Shown one piece after another: positions 39,553 through 51,800 of a stretch of 64,000 bases of DNA. A program made the translations under genes and the position numbers. Origin of the DNA: Cristatella mucedo (Eukaryota > Bryozoa > Phylactolaemata > Cristatellidae); NCBI GenBank assembly GCA_009760855.2, contig WPIO01000116.1:840001-904000 (forward strand), in the 5' to 3' direction. The first letter of the stretch is position 1; each line of letters starts with the position of its first letter. The notes beneath the pieces are model-generated. The model ran no database searches. It was not told where the DNA came from and saw only the letters and a program-made list of their open reading frames with translations.

Positions 39553-39560
39553 GATAATAG

Positions 39561-40400
39561 CAATGATGCATGACCGAATAGGGCATAGGCGAACGTGCCA
39601 AAAAGAGGCCTTGAACTTTATCCTGCGGGATTCTATGAGCTTGTAGGATGCCGATGCACTGGCAGCCAGAGCCCTATCTCCACAATCTCCACTAGACCTA
39701 TGCCCTCAAAGACAGCAAATAGTGAAATGCTGGAATGCTGTTACTTTCATATAATTGCAGTTCTAGAAATTATAGCGGATTCTGAGCTTTAACCACTAGG
39801 AATCTTATGTCTAATTGACTTAAAGAGTTTTGAATGTAAGTTTGTGAGTCTGTGAGTTCTGTTAAAACAAATTGTCTGCATCACTCTAGTATCTTTCCCT
39901 TTGTGGTATTGATAGTACTATTATGAAAGTGCAACAGCTATAAGTATCCTGCCAAACCAGATAATCTTGTATTTGCTTTTGTGGCTGAAACATACACTTT
40001 TATTATAGAAATTTAAAATGTATTTGCTCATTAAATGTGAAATAGTGATAAACAGGCTTTTGATCATCATGTTATTTAATTATGGTTTTAAATGGCGTAG
40101 AGATAATCTATTAGCAGAGATTTAAATTTTTTTAATTAATTTTTTTAAGGAATATTCAAAAACGTTTTCATTAAAGTATCTTGAACCCCTTTAACTTTTG
40201 ATTTTACTTTGTCATCAACTTTTGATGGTAATTGCTAGCATATTAGTTTTGGCCCCTTTTATTCTGGACAGTTCGCTGGTCAGTTGTGGTTTGGGCTTTG
40301 AACGCATCAGTTGTACTTCGCGGTTTCAACTAGTCAGTCGCAGTTTGGGTTTCGCCCTAGTCAGTCGTACGCAACGGATGGTTCTGTTCACTCGCGCCTC
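39561..40400. other. No recognised feature
   Basis: Upstream of the LINE A copy. 39800-40200 is AT-rich and anonymous. 40200-40400 contains short repeats of a CAGT(T/C)(G/A)-type word without clear periodicity. No gene recognised. Confidence 0.4.
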
Positions 40401-42050
40401 TCTGCGGCTGAGAAATGAAATTGTCTATATTAAAGAAAATGGAATCGCTAGATTACCGTGCTGGCGCTTTTTACTGCCGCCGCCGCGCTCTGCTAAAATC
40501 TGCATGCCTGCGTTTGTCGCGGCAGCATTCGCGACTCGCCTCACTGTTCTGCGAGGATCGCTGTGCATCGGTGACATTCGTCACGCCTAGGCGAGGACTA
40601 GCTTCGGTAGGAGCGCTGTGTGCCTGTGGCCTCAGTACTATAGCGAGCAGCCGCTGCAGTTCCTTTGTAACACTACGAAGCGGAACGATCGCCACGCCGA
40701 CATCCACTATTGGTAACTCGGGCGGTCGTAGTTGAGACGGGCGCCCACACGCCTCTCGGTGCTCTGACTAGCGCGAGCGCCTCGGTGAGCGGACGGCCGC
40801 AGCGACGCACGAGCAGCCGCGCCGCTCCCTCGGTCTCCGCCTTTAGATGAAATTGGCAGCTAAAATGGCCGCTGGGCGCGCCGCCGACTGACGCGTTCGT
40901 CGCCAGCATTTAGTCGGTCTCCACTGAAGCCCGCCCGGTGCGCGCGCTTCTCACACATTATCCGTTAGTTGACTTGACTGCTACGAGTTTCCTAAACGTC
41001 GGGTGCCATTGCGCAATGCATTTCGCGAGACGGCCGATCGGCCGCTTTTCGGAAAGGCGATCGAGCAGGCAAAAGGTCGTCTGCCCAATCGTCAGCCGCT
41101 TGGTGAGCGTCGGTTGCGCCATTGCGACGCTGTCGAACAGGCGGGAGGGGGCCGTCTGCAAAACAACCGAGCATCGCGGAGCCGCCAGTTCTTGCGAGAT
41201 TGCGCAAGTAGCTCGCACTTTCTCTACTAGAGTCCGAAGCGCGCGCGAGTGCCAGAGCTTCACTTCTCTTCACGACTCTTTCTCGGTCTGCGAAGCTGAA
41301 GCGAATTCATGCCTTAGCCGCCAGCTACTACAATCTCGCTGGCTACAGTGCAGCCCCGCCCCGTCCCGCTTCTCATCTCTTAGGCCCCAATTCGCTCGAG
41401 TCGGCGGCAGCGGCTGGGCGCCGCTTTGCCCGGCAAACCGATAAAGCCAAAAGCACGCGCTTCGGTCATTACTAAGCTGCGTTTCCTAACTCGGCCAAGC
41501 CGCAAATACTAAGAACACGCTACGGTCGATAATTACTAAATGTCAAGTTAGCATTAGAGGCACCTGCCGCGCGTGAGCCGATCGAGTTCGGCGCGTAGCG
41601 CCGAGGCGCGCCGACCGGTGCGTCTCGCTGGCTGGCGCGGCAAGCAGGCTCGACCGGCCGACTGCTCGGAAAGGCAGGCACCGGCCTGCCTCCGTCCGAA
41701 TGCTCCGAGGCCGCCAGATGGCGTAGTGCTATCGCCCGTCAGCGCGGGTCTGGACTTTCGAAGACGTCGCGACAGAGCTCCAAATATGGGGGGGATTCTT
41801 CGAGGATGCCCACTGCTCTGATCGGGAATGCACGTGCTTTTCTGTGCCGGGCATGGGAAAGCGAGCTTCGAAGCTCAACCGTCTAGCGGCTTCGCGGATT
41901 AATACGGTTGTTACGCGGAGTGACGCAGTTGTAACGCGGAGTGACGCGGTTTCATGGCGGAGTAAGAACGGTCCGAGGCCTCTCGCCTTTCGCTCCGCTC
42001 CTGCCTGCAGCTCGCTCGGCCGCCTCACGTAGGGACCGGACGGTTAATGC
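40400..42050. other. CpG-rich block without a recognised gene
   Basis: Composition resembles the 28.5-35.3 kb block, with dense CpG and GC-rich, long chance frames on both strands (for example 40938-41444). None of those frames resembles a known protein. It could be a promoter/CpG island or hold a first exon too short to recognise. Confidence 0.45.
41907..41969. repeat. 21-bp minisatellite, three units
   Basis: Units GTTGTTACGCGGAGTGACGC(A), GTTGTAACGCGGAGTGACGC(G) and a degenerate third unit with GGCGGAGTAAG. The first two are nearly identical. Confidence 0.85.
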
Positions 42051-42164
42051 TCGCGGATGTCGGAACTCTGCGGCGACCGTGCATTTCGACTGCGGATACT
42101 AAGGATGCTAATAGAAATAAGTCGTTTTTTCGCCCTTGGAGAACTTGATCTCTTTCAATGTACC

Positions 42165-42252
42165 GTGTTTCCTTAGCAGCGGATGCAAAGCGCCTAGAAA
42201 GAGATCGAGTTTTCTGAGGGCGTTTTATCAAGTGCATTATTATTATTATCAT
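42165..42252 (+). mobile_element. LINE A tail, plus strand, nested
   Basis: GCAAAGCGCCTAGAAAGAGA then TTTTCTGAGGGCGTTTTATC and ATTATTATTATTATC. It sits inside the minus-strand LINE A 3' UTR, whose text resumes with a TGCTGCCAAGGAAGC block just after it. Confidence 0.75.
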
Positions 42253-42318
42253 TTACATATGCTGCCAAGGAAGCATAATCGAAGGGTTAGTGGAAGCGCG
42301 TTCAATGTCAATAGTAGG

Positions 42319-42508
42319 GTGAGCCGTGATGGCACATATTCACATAGGTAAGGCGGTTGCTTTCACGACCTCGGTCCCGAGGTCGTGGGTTCAATTCCTG
42401 CTGTTGGCGATCCTTTATCGCCACTGCAAGCGGTGGTGATAGCCGTAAAGGCTCTTCTGTCGCTATACAAAAGAGGCTGTTTAATCAGCTAGTATTTATT
42501 TATTTATA
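42319..42508 (+). mobile_element. SINE-1, plus strand, nested in LINE A
   Basis: Complete copy: GTGAGCCGTGATGGCAC, the 11-bp hairpin, B box GGTTCAATTCC, AGCGGTGGTGATAGCCGTAA, AAAAGAGGCTGTTTAATCAG and a (TTTA)n tail. LINE A text resumes directly after it (ATGGTTAGAGGTGACATGCA). Confidence 0.92.
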
Positions 42509-43245
42509 ATATGGTTAGAGGTGACATGCACAGGGTCAGCATGCACGCATAGTTCGTGGAAGCATGCACTGTGTCAGCACGCAATAACTCACAAAGGATG
42601 GATTGCACGGACTCACTAAATGCTGTAATAAGCAGATTCTTTTTTAGCTTCTTTTTAGATGTCAAGTCAGGGGATGTCATGACGTCAGTTGGGAGTGAGT
42701 TCCAGGCTTTGGGAGCATACGAATTAAAGGCACGGTCTCCAAAGGATTTGAGGTACATACGTAGCCAAATGATTCGATTCAGAAAAGCTCTAGGCAAGAT
42801 GTCACGATGTCATCCGGGCGGCGACGTAGATCTGATTGGTAGGCTGGAGCCAAAGAGTGAGGGACCTAAAAGTAAGTGACAAAACCTTGAAATCGGCGAG
42901 TTTCTTGACTGGGAGATAGTGCAGGATGGCGAGAAGTGGTGGGAAGGGGCAACTGCGACGCTCACGACAGATGAGCCTCGCTACAGAGTTTTGCACCAAC
43001 TGTAAGCGCCCGATAGCGCATGCCTGTAGAACGGCTAGCAGTGAGTTAGAGAAGTCGAGACGGATGTCACGAATGCACGGACCAAGGACCAATGTAAATG
43101 CAGTATCCCTGCTTAAGCAAGCCCGAATGTTATCAACGTTATGTAGCTGAAAGTAAGCAGACTTGACTGTGGAGCTGGTTTGGTCGACTAATGAAACGTC
43201 ACTTTGGAGCAGGGCACCTAGATTGAATGCCGTCAGCCACACTGC

Positions 43246-44490
43246 TGTCACTCTAAAGACCCTCTCTGTCTAGTCGTTTCGGGGAATATCAACCTTGGCG
43301 TTCCTTTTGAGGCTGAGACTATCGCCTCTTAAACCGAACGTAAAGCGAAAACGTGAAACCTGGGTACTTTCGTGCACTCAAACCATTTATATTCAGAAAC
43401 AGTGTTTAGGAAAAATATCACGCTGAAGCGTGTACTTGCAAAATGCTGCAGCATGATGGTGCTCTACATTGTTAGAGGCTGGATATATGGTAATCTATCG
43501 CGAAACATATATTGCTGGACATCGGAGACATTGGACAGTCAGCGGTGCTTCGTTGTGCTTCAAAGCATCTGAAGCTGTGGAACTTTCTGTGGCTGTTATT
43601 GTAAACACATTCCTCCCCGTGGCTCTGGAATGAAGTTGCCAACGTTAACCACACTGCTCATTTTATTAAGCTACGGACGCTCTTAAATGCTGCCACAATC
43701 TGCTAGATCTTTCTCTTCGTTCATCTGACTCTTTCACTCCAGTGCTTTTTAAGCTTGTCTCACTATTTGATTCGACCTCTCTTTCTCTTGATCTTATCGG
43801 CACTTTGACGCTCTGACAGGTCACAAGCGGCGACACAGAACCACCGTGCGGAATTTAGCAACCACGTGTGTGTTCGGCTGACGCTCACAGTACCACTGCT
43901 TACAGCCGTTCTCCCCTGCATCCATGTTCCTTTGAACTCTTGGTCCGCCAATCTTTCCGGGAAGCAGCCCTATACATCAACGGCGGGCTAAGCTATATAG
44001 AAGGCCTGCCGTAACTTATCAAAGGCGGCAGCGGCCTAGCACCGGCTTACGTTAAGACTCGTTTGTCTACGCCGGTCTCTCAAATCTGCTTTTCGCTCTT
44101 TCCATCTGTCCATGTCTACCTTTAATGAACTATAATATATATCTCGAGCAGTGCCAAAATATGTCCACAGAGTGCACTGTGCTTCCATCAATTAGACGAC
44201 GCTCATGACTTACTTCAGATAACTTGCCAGCCACACACCTCGTTCTACTGTACAAAGCCATGCCATGCTCACCACAGCCACAATCCTTCTAATCAGCCTC
44301 GAAGAGGCATAAGAGAGCCCTTTAAACTCATCATGTTAAATGTCACTCACTAAAAATCAAGGAATAACTTATTCATGACTACGTCGTCCAGGAGGACCTA
44401 GAAGCATTTCTTGCAGACCCGTACATTAGTTAAGCCCTTCTCTAGTTGCTGAGTATCAGAAATCGTCTCACCCAATTTCTAATTCTTTCA
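43246..44490. other. No recognised feature
   Basis: Anonymous sequence between a LINE A copy and a LINE endonuclease fragment. 43600-44480 may be decayed retroelement, but I could not align it to a family. Confidence 0.35.
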
Positions 44491-44494
44491 GGCC

Positions 44495-45000
44495 GTGCGA
44501 TCTGGCAATGTGGTTTGTCCAACTGCAGCTTGCGGATGGCTTGACTACACAGCTCGCAGGTTTTCGCAAAGACGATTGTTTATATCAGTTGCCATAAAAT
44601 CACCATCAAAGACCGTGCTTTTCACAGTAGCGCTCTATCGACTGCATCCTGGCAGTTTAAATTGGTTTCTGGCAGCATTATATGAATTCATTCCAAAATA
44701 TTTTTGCATGAGAGTACATTGCTAGTCGCGAGACTTTGACGTTCACTTTAAAAACCCTAGAAACAGTCAGGTCAGCTCATCTCTAGACTGTCTGGAGATC
44801 TCTGGCTTGGTCCAGCACGTCGATCATTCTCCGGATCTCATGATCGCGAAGCATGATTAGTCACACTGATCTTCTTGATGTGCCCCTGCTCACCGTCTCA
44901 GATCACAGCTCAATAAAACCGATTCAGCATGCTACCTTTACAGCATATATAAAGTACCTAGAAAGAGATTAAGCTCTCCGGGGCACTGTGCAGATGTAAT
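44495..45000 (+). mobile_element. LINE endonuclease fragment joined to a LINE A-type tail
   Basis: Plus-strand frames read FTVALYRLHPGS, then RDFDVHFKNPRNSQVSSSLD and CLEISGLVQHVDHSPDLMIA, then LLDVPLLTVSDHSS. This is the AP-endonuclease pattern (GDFNVHF ... VSDHS) with frameshifts and the GDFN Gly and Asn replaced. At 44940 it passes straight into AAAGTACCTAGAAAGAGATT, the LINE A tail. It is therefore an internally deleted copy or two adjacent insertions. Confidence 0.7.
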
Positions 45001-45122
45001 ACTAATATTAGTATATAATAATATTATATATACATTATAATATATATTATATTATTATTATTTTAAATTATTATTGTATTATATATATATATCATATATA
45101 ATAATATTATTATTATTATTAA
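45001..45122. repeat. AT-rich microsatellite mix
   Basis: Runs of TAT, ATT and TA repeats extend from the preceding LINE tail. Confidence 0.9.
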
Positions 45123-45689
45123 TCACGCATCAATTTCGCCCATTGGTGGTACTTGAAAAGCGATGGTGCACAAAATGTTTGAAATCTGTTAGCGATGCAT
45201 GGCAGGTCTTCGAAATCTTTTCTCATACTCAGCCGAGAGCCCCGGGATCCTCGTTGATTGTGTAGTAGTAAACTTGAAATTCGGGAGTGCCAGTGAAGAG
45301 CCAGCTGCCTACATTCACAGGATCACTAGGTCACTCGAGGTGTCTTTTCTAAATTGAGCTCGCGTGTGCCACGAGACAGGAGCTTGCTTCTACCTATTGT
45401 CAAGACCTGCACTGACCTGGCATAATTAAAGTCTCAGCTAAAAATAAATACGCATTCGCTCAGATGAGCTTCTGATTCGCACATGGTGAATGTCACTTTT
45501 GTTTCTATATACTTCGCATGCTTACCCGTGAACGATTAAGTGCATGCTACTAGCCAGGGATCCCACAAACCGGTAGTCTTGAGTGCTTGGTTTTGCAAGC
45601 TCGCGTAAGCCGGATATGTGTGTGCTTCGGAATGCTTGTCCAAGCATGATGCCATGCATGTCTCTAACCCTTGGTCACTGACTCTCTTG

Positions 45690-45770
45690 CAGCAAGTTGT
45701 TGAGTACATAGATGGAGATAAGTTCTCCTGAGGCACTCCGCAAACGAAATTTTATTATTAACAATTTCCT
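45690..45770 (+). mobile_element. Degenerate LINE A tail, plus strand
   Basis: GCAGCAAGTTGTTGAGTACA, GGAGATAAGTTCTCCTGAGG, then TTTTATTATTA. The stem-loop is recognisable but mutated. Confidence 0.5.
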
Positions 45771-46441
45771 GTCCCGGTAAGATTTCGCAGGTCACACTAG
45801 CCGAATAAATCTGAAATAAGTGGCCCCTTTAAAGTAGATTGCAGTGATAACTCTAAATGCGAGATGAAACTACGAATACGGTGTAGCCATTGCAAGTGGA
45901 TTGCAGAGACTATGCCACGTTCCAGACGAAATCACGACCAAAGCAGTGTTCCAACGGTTTATTCTTATCAATTTTGTCAGCACATGGGCTCTACTCATAA
46001 GTGATCTAGATGTGTATCGATAGCCGTTTTCTTACTGGCGGCCGGGTAGAAAAAGAGTTGAGGTAACGTAAGTCTGATGCCATGGATATACCGACGATAG
46101 ATCAGCAGAGTTACAACAATATCCGAATGAAAAGCCACGGCTGAAGGCATGGCGCTACGTTCAGTTAAACAGCAAAAGATGGTGTCAGGAGATGCAACCG
46201 TGCTACACCACCTAGCCAGGCTACCACAGAACGTCTTTGAGCTGCTACAACAGCAACTCATGCTTGCGTTGCGTGACTGCCTCAAACTAGTCTCGAATCA
46301 GCACGTCTTTTAAAGAACTTTAAGAATACATTCGGCGTCTTGTCGGATGCCCCTGCTTGCGGATTTCTCAAAAGCCATCATCATTAGGGCTGCTTCATTA
46401 ATATACATACATTTAATATCAGATTTGCTAATCGTATAATC

Positions 46442-46507
46442 TCAATCAAAGAGTTCTTTCACGTCGGCCAAAGCTCTCTCGATGTTACCACAAAAACGCT
46501 TTGAATT
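46442..46507 (-). CDS. CPT1 terminal exon
   Basis: It encodes [20 protein letters not shown] then D and TGA, matching the (D)SHRFGRHLKEAM... C-terminus of the family. Acceptor CTTTTCAG. A minus-strand AATAAA at 45958-45963 could end the transcript, about 480 bases downstream. Confidence 0.85.
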   Translation of the reverse strand, partial: NSKRFCGNIERALADVKELFD

Positions 46508-47712
46508 CTGAAAAGAGAAACAAACGGCAAAATTAGAGCATAAATGGGCTGCATTTTCTATGCTCAACGACAGCCAATGCCCTCGTAACGCAAGGTTTCC
46601 TTGCTGCCACAGCAGTTAATTTATCACAACCTGTAACAGCCATTGCTAGATGTACTTACAGTGACAGGGCACGACGTTTTGCAGCAGACATGGAAATATA
46701 TGTTGTCTTCTCCAGAGAGCATGTATGAAACACCGTAGCCGTCATCCGATACTGGTCCAAATCCACCACCCGGTGCAATATAGTTAGGATATTTTGTCGT
46801 GTCGACGAGGTTGAGCTGCGAATGAGGTGTCTGGGAGTACAAGTAAAGAGACAAATGGTAAGTTTGTTGGAGCAAATTCGATGGATGATTGGGCACCGAA
46901 AAACACTCAAAAGACTGTAGAAGCACAATCGACATCATTAGAAGTTTCCCGATAGCAACAATAAAGTCTGCCTAGCCAACTACATGGAGACAGGCAGGCA
47001 TACTGTCTACTCTTGCAGAACTTGCTAAAGTGCTTGAATGGAGATTTTGTCCTCTTAGAGTGCTATACAAACGACTTATATCATTAGCAATACTAATCAT
47101 CATTGTTACTATAATCATCTCGATGATTGTCACAGTAAGCAGAGCAGACAAGAATCTCAAATGAAGTACCCACACACGGCACGCTTAGACACGGATGTCT
47201 TGAAAAATCGCTGCTGACTGAACAGGTGCTTTGCAGACATGTCTTCAAGTTGTGGCAATCTACTCGTGCTGGCAATGGCTGATGGCCAACACTAGCGGGT
47301 GGTTGGCAAGGGTCATACTCACCTGACTAGTGGACAGCCTCCACGGCTCACTCAAAACTTCCTTGAGGAATGGCGATTCAATGCCAAGGTACTTGGAAAT
47401 GACAAACAGGCAGAACAAATGGCGGTCGATGCCCTTCCCAGTCATGGCGTCTCGGTAGAGGCCCTGATGGGTGTTGGCTGCAGCCTTCAGCAAAGCCACT
47501 TTGTCGGTGGTCTGTAAAGTACAGCAGTCATGTCACATGAAGTCTCAGCCTTAGGCAAAAGAATAATGATATTATGGTGCAGCCTTACAATGGCTACAAC
47601 GGTGAGGAGAAAAGAGAAGGAGAAGAGTGAGCAATAAAGACTGAGAGGGTTACTGAGTGACACACAGGCACACACAGAGAGTAAGGACAGGGCACAGACA
47701 GAACAAGGAGGT

Positions 47713-47750
<38 letters not shown>

Positions 47751-48782
47751 AGAAAAAGAGATCGCATACACAACTTAACACACATACACACAGACTTCCA
47801 AGGTGCATGAAAAGAAGTAAGATACATGCAGAGATTAATCAGTAATGTGAAACAATATCAGAGACTATTTGCAGGTATCAGCAGTTTAATTAACAATAGT
47901 AATAATGCATAGCACCCTTAGATAATTGAATCTCTTTCTAGGCATTTTACAGATGCTATACAGAAAGCATTACAAAATGACTGGTGGGGACACATCTACA
48001 AACAGCAGGCATAGTGTAAGCAGGTACATGAAAACGAAACAAAATCATTAAGACCCACCAAAAACTGTAATAAACAGCATTTTAAGCTTCGTTTTAAGTG
48101 TCGCCATGCACTATCAGAAGTGAGATCCAAACAAGCCCATGAATGGAATTTAGAGGACAAGACATTGTGTTGAGGCTCGTTAGTTGCCTCAACACAATGC
48201 CATTGCTGAAGGTTGTTGGCATCCACGAATATTAAGCTGAAGATATAAAACAGTATGGCTATGCTTGAAGAAGCAGCCGGCCATACTAAAAAATGTGCTA
48301 ACTGAGCCAGAGTTTGCCACTCGAGTGAAATCACGGTATCTAACTCAGCTTCATCTGATACGTCCTTGAGCTGTGGTGGGCTCAGTTACCAAACACTGAA
48401 ATGACATTTGATCTATGGATCTATTGTATTTGATTTATGATACTAGTAGTACAGCTAAACTGATAGCAGACCTACTGATTGCCCAATCACACGAGTAGAC
48501 AAGCTAGTTAAAACCACCGAGAGATCAGAAACTGCTAAAAGAAAATCAATACAACAGCATCACAGGTGCACTGCTATGATGATTTTTTGGCCATGATACC
48601 TCAGGTAAAAACTTGGTCATCAAGACCAAGGTGGGGGTTCGAATCTTGCAGTGGGCGATCCTTTCTTGCAAACTGCAAGTGGCAGTGATAGCTGTTAAGG
48701 TTATTCTGCTGCTATACAAATGAGGCTACTAAATGAGCTATTATTAGTTATTATATAACCCCTTTTTACTATATATACTCTC

Positions 48783-48855
<73 letters not shown>

Positions 48856-51800
48856 ACTCCATCTATCTGTCAGTCTGTTTGTCTTGGTGTCTCTCTTGCT
48901 CTCTCAAACCGTATTCTCTGTAATTCATATTATGTTCCTTACTTCATCTCATTCCATGCTCTCTCTTTGTCATGATGTTAATCTTTCTCAATCTCTCACT
49001 CCATTCTCTCCTGTCCTCTCTCTTTCCATCACAAGTGGAGAGAGGTGGAGGAGGGAAGTCGTCCGTTGCAGGCCAACCACAAACACTCAGCCAGTAGCAA
49101 AACTACTCAACAATCTAGACAGACGATCAGTGACATATAATTCTGGCATGGTCCGTGTTAGTTAGGCTCACTTGGTATATTGCTTTAACAGAGCTAGGTA
49201 TATTGCTTATTGCCAGAGGTATCGGTCCGGTTTACAGGAACTGGTGCTTCCCTACATTAGAATGACAGCCAAAGTTTCCTTCCTTTGCAGCGGTCTCAAT
49301 TATTTCTGCAAGGCCTCCTCTTTTACTGCACGCCTGAAAACGACGAGCGATAAGGACACACACCTGAATAGACCCACTTCAGATACCATTAGGGATACAA
49401 AGAGCTTTAACTACAGAGCAACATTCTTACGCAGAACCACAAGGCACACCACTGCTTGGCTCCTCCGTACCTAGCTGAACTACCGCACCGGTTTCAGCCT
49501 CTCTGTGCCCTCAGGTCCTGTATGGACAATCAATGAGCTGTTCCATTCCCCCCTTAAAGACCGTTGGCGAGAGAAGCTTTAGCTCTGCAGGTCCCAGACT
49601 GAGGAACTCGCTTCCACAATTGTTATGCAACGACAACTACTCTCCTGCTGCCGGCTATGGCAATTCCTTTCCAGCCATCCTGAACTACTACTTCCATGCT
49701 ACTCACTATCTCAACTGCACTTCTGACTCTGTTATGCTTCTCACTTTCTATTTTTTGGGCGTGATGAAGTCTGTTGGCTATCGAATGCGTACCGAAAGCC
49801 GCTTAGGCTGTGAGTGTGATATACAAAACTCTCCTGCGTAACACCCACATAGTCTTTGTGAAGTTACAGACGGAGATACATTATAGTGACTGAAGTTCTT
49901 AGCCTAGCAGGTACAACATACGGTGAAATAGAGTGTCCGTATTAAAATGAAAAGATAGACCATTTTATGGGTGTTAATTTGCAGTTTTTGAAAACCTTAA
50001 TGGATTTTTTCAGTGTCGAACCTTGCAGAGGATTAACACACGACTTTTGGCTGAGACCGATAGTTTGCTAGGGGCTCGCGACCTTGCAGCATGTTTTCAC
50101 TTCCCTTTCTGGCCAATTGGGCACAAAACATTGTGGCTGCAGCATGCCGAAGGCTCAGATGCAAAGAGACTGTACTGAAAATAATAGTAATACTAATAAT
50201 GACGATGATGAAACTGTTCAGCAGCCTAAGAGAGCCGAATCTCATTCTGGGCATATTATATGAGCTAGAACGGAGGATTATCAATTCGTTACTAATAACA
50301 TACTGAATGTAGGAATGCACAAGCTCGCAAAGGACTATTCACATGGAACCCACATCAAACCACTTCCCGCCGACCTGCACTGGCTACCAGTCAAGCTGAG
50401 GGTCGACTTCAATGTTTTGTTGCTCACTTTTAGGTCCCTTCCTTATTTGGCTCCAGCCTACCTATCAGATAAAAATAATAATAATAATAATAATGCACTT
50501 GATAAAGCACCCTCAGATAACTCAATCTCTCTCTAGGTGCTTTACATTTGCTGCAAAGGGAAATGCAATTGAGTGGTGAGTAAAATCATGCTTGACAAAC
50601 AAACAAAATGATTAACATGGTTAGGGGTGACATGCACAGGGTCAGTATGAAAATGTGGTTAGTGGCAGCATGCACAGTGTCAGCACGCATAAGCACATCA
50701 AGGACGAATCAGAGGGACCCACTAAATGCTGTCCTAAATAGGTGTGTTTTTAAATTCTTTTTAAATGTGGTTAGGTCAGGTGATGTTCTGACACAGGTCG
50801 GGAGGGAGTTCCAGGCTTTGGGAGCATACGAACTAAATGCACGGTCTCCAAAGGATTTGAGGTTTGTACGGGGTATTTGTAGACTGTTGGATTCCGAAAA
50901 GCTGGTGGTACGATGCTTGGCCTGATGAGGGGCATATCTGAGAGATAGGCTGGAGCCAAAGAATGAAGTGACCTAAAAGTGAGCGACAAAACCTCGAAGT
51001 CAATCCGTTGCTTGACTGGTAGCCAGTGCAGGTCGGCGAGAAGTGGAGTAATGTGGCAACTGCGACTTTCACGACAGACTAGCCTAGCTTCAGAGTTTCG
51101 TACCAGCTGCATTCGCCTGATCGCACATGCCGGTAGGCCAGCGAGCAGTGAGCAGTTGCGAGCAGTGAGTTGCAGATCTATTCCCTCACCAGGCTAAGCA
51201 TTGTACTAAAAGTTTTTCGGAATAGAACTGTTTACCTATATCTCGTACAAATCTCAAATCCTTTGGAGACCATGCTTTAGTTCGTGTAATCCTAAAGCCT
51301 GGAACTCACTACAATTTGCTTCACGATTCCTGACTTGAGCACATTTATAAAGAAACTAAAACGCTTCTATTTATCACAGCATTTATTGGGTCCCTGTGAT
51401 TCGTCCTTTGTATGCCTAAGCACCCCGAGGCTGTGCATGCTGCCACTAACCACAGTTGCATGCTGACCCTGTGCATGTCACCCCTAAGCCTGTTATTAAC
51501 GTTGTTTATCAAGCATGATATTACTCACCATTCAATCGCGTTTCCCTTTGCAGCAAATGTAAAGTTCCTAGAAAGAGATTGAGTTCTCTGAGGGCGCTTT
51601 ACCAAGTGTATTATTAGTACTATCCTTATTACGGAAGAATATATTACTAGTCTTTCGAAAACAAAGCTGAAGTAATAGTAGGAACACTGGCGCAAAATAT
51701 AAGTGAACCAAGGTTTCGCTAGGTTTCACTCTGGCTACTTACGTTAGAAAGGCCTTCATGGCCAACAGCCACTGCCCAGGCATCCAGAACAAGGCACCTG

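Larger units (their letters stand above)
36680..39560 (-). mobile_element. LINE A, longest copy (CR1/L2-like non-LTR retrotransposon)
   Basis: Minus strand. From 39552 to 37102 there are 817 codons in one frame with a single in-frame TGA at 38626-38628. The upstream part is an AP-type endonuclease lacking its N-terminus (AAVYRPPGT, MGDFNVHF, LDQIFSYN, CLSDHMQISF). After the TGA comes the reverse transcriptase: [41 protein letters not shown] and the active site FYADDTQLYL. The C-terminal block [20 protein letters not shown] follows. The 3' UTR runs down to the stem-loop and (AAT)n at 36679-36717. It is 5'-truncated or eroded beyond 39560. It encodes the enzyme for target-primed reverse transcription; this copy would need readthrough of the TGA. 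Confidence 0.93.
42110..43245 (-). mobile_element. LINE A, minus strand, interrupted by two later insertions
   Basis: A 5'-truncated LINE A. 42510-43245 carries the RT C-terminal region ([37 protein letters not shown]) with frameshifts. The 3' UTR continues at about 42253-42318 and 42110-42160. It is split by a SINE-1 (42319-42508) and by a plus-strand LINE A tail (about 42165-42252). Confidence 0.8.

Noticed and set aside
40938-41444. 168-codon plus-strand frame
   Set aside because: CpG-rich DNA with overlapping frames on both strands and no recognisable motif.
45995-46285. 96-codon minus-strand frame downstream of CPT1
   Set aside because: It follows the CPT1 stop without splice signals or known similarity; probably 3' UTR or spacer.
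50470-51620. Twin-priming 5' inversion of a single LINE
   Set aside because: Both arms have their own 3' stem-loop and tail, so these are two separate insertions.
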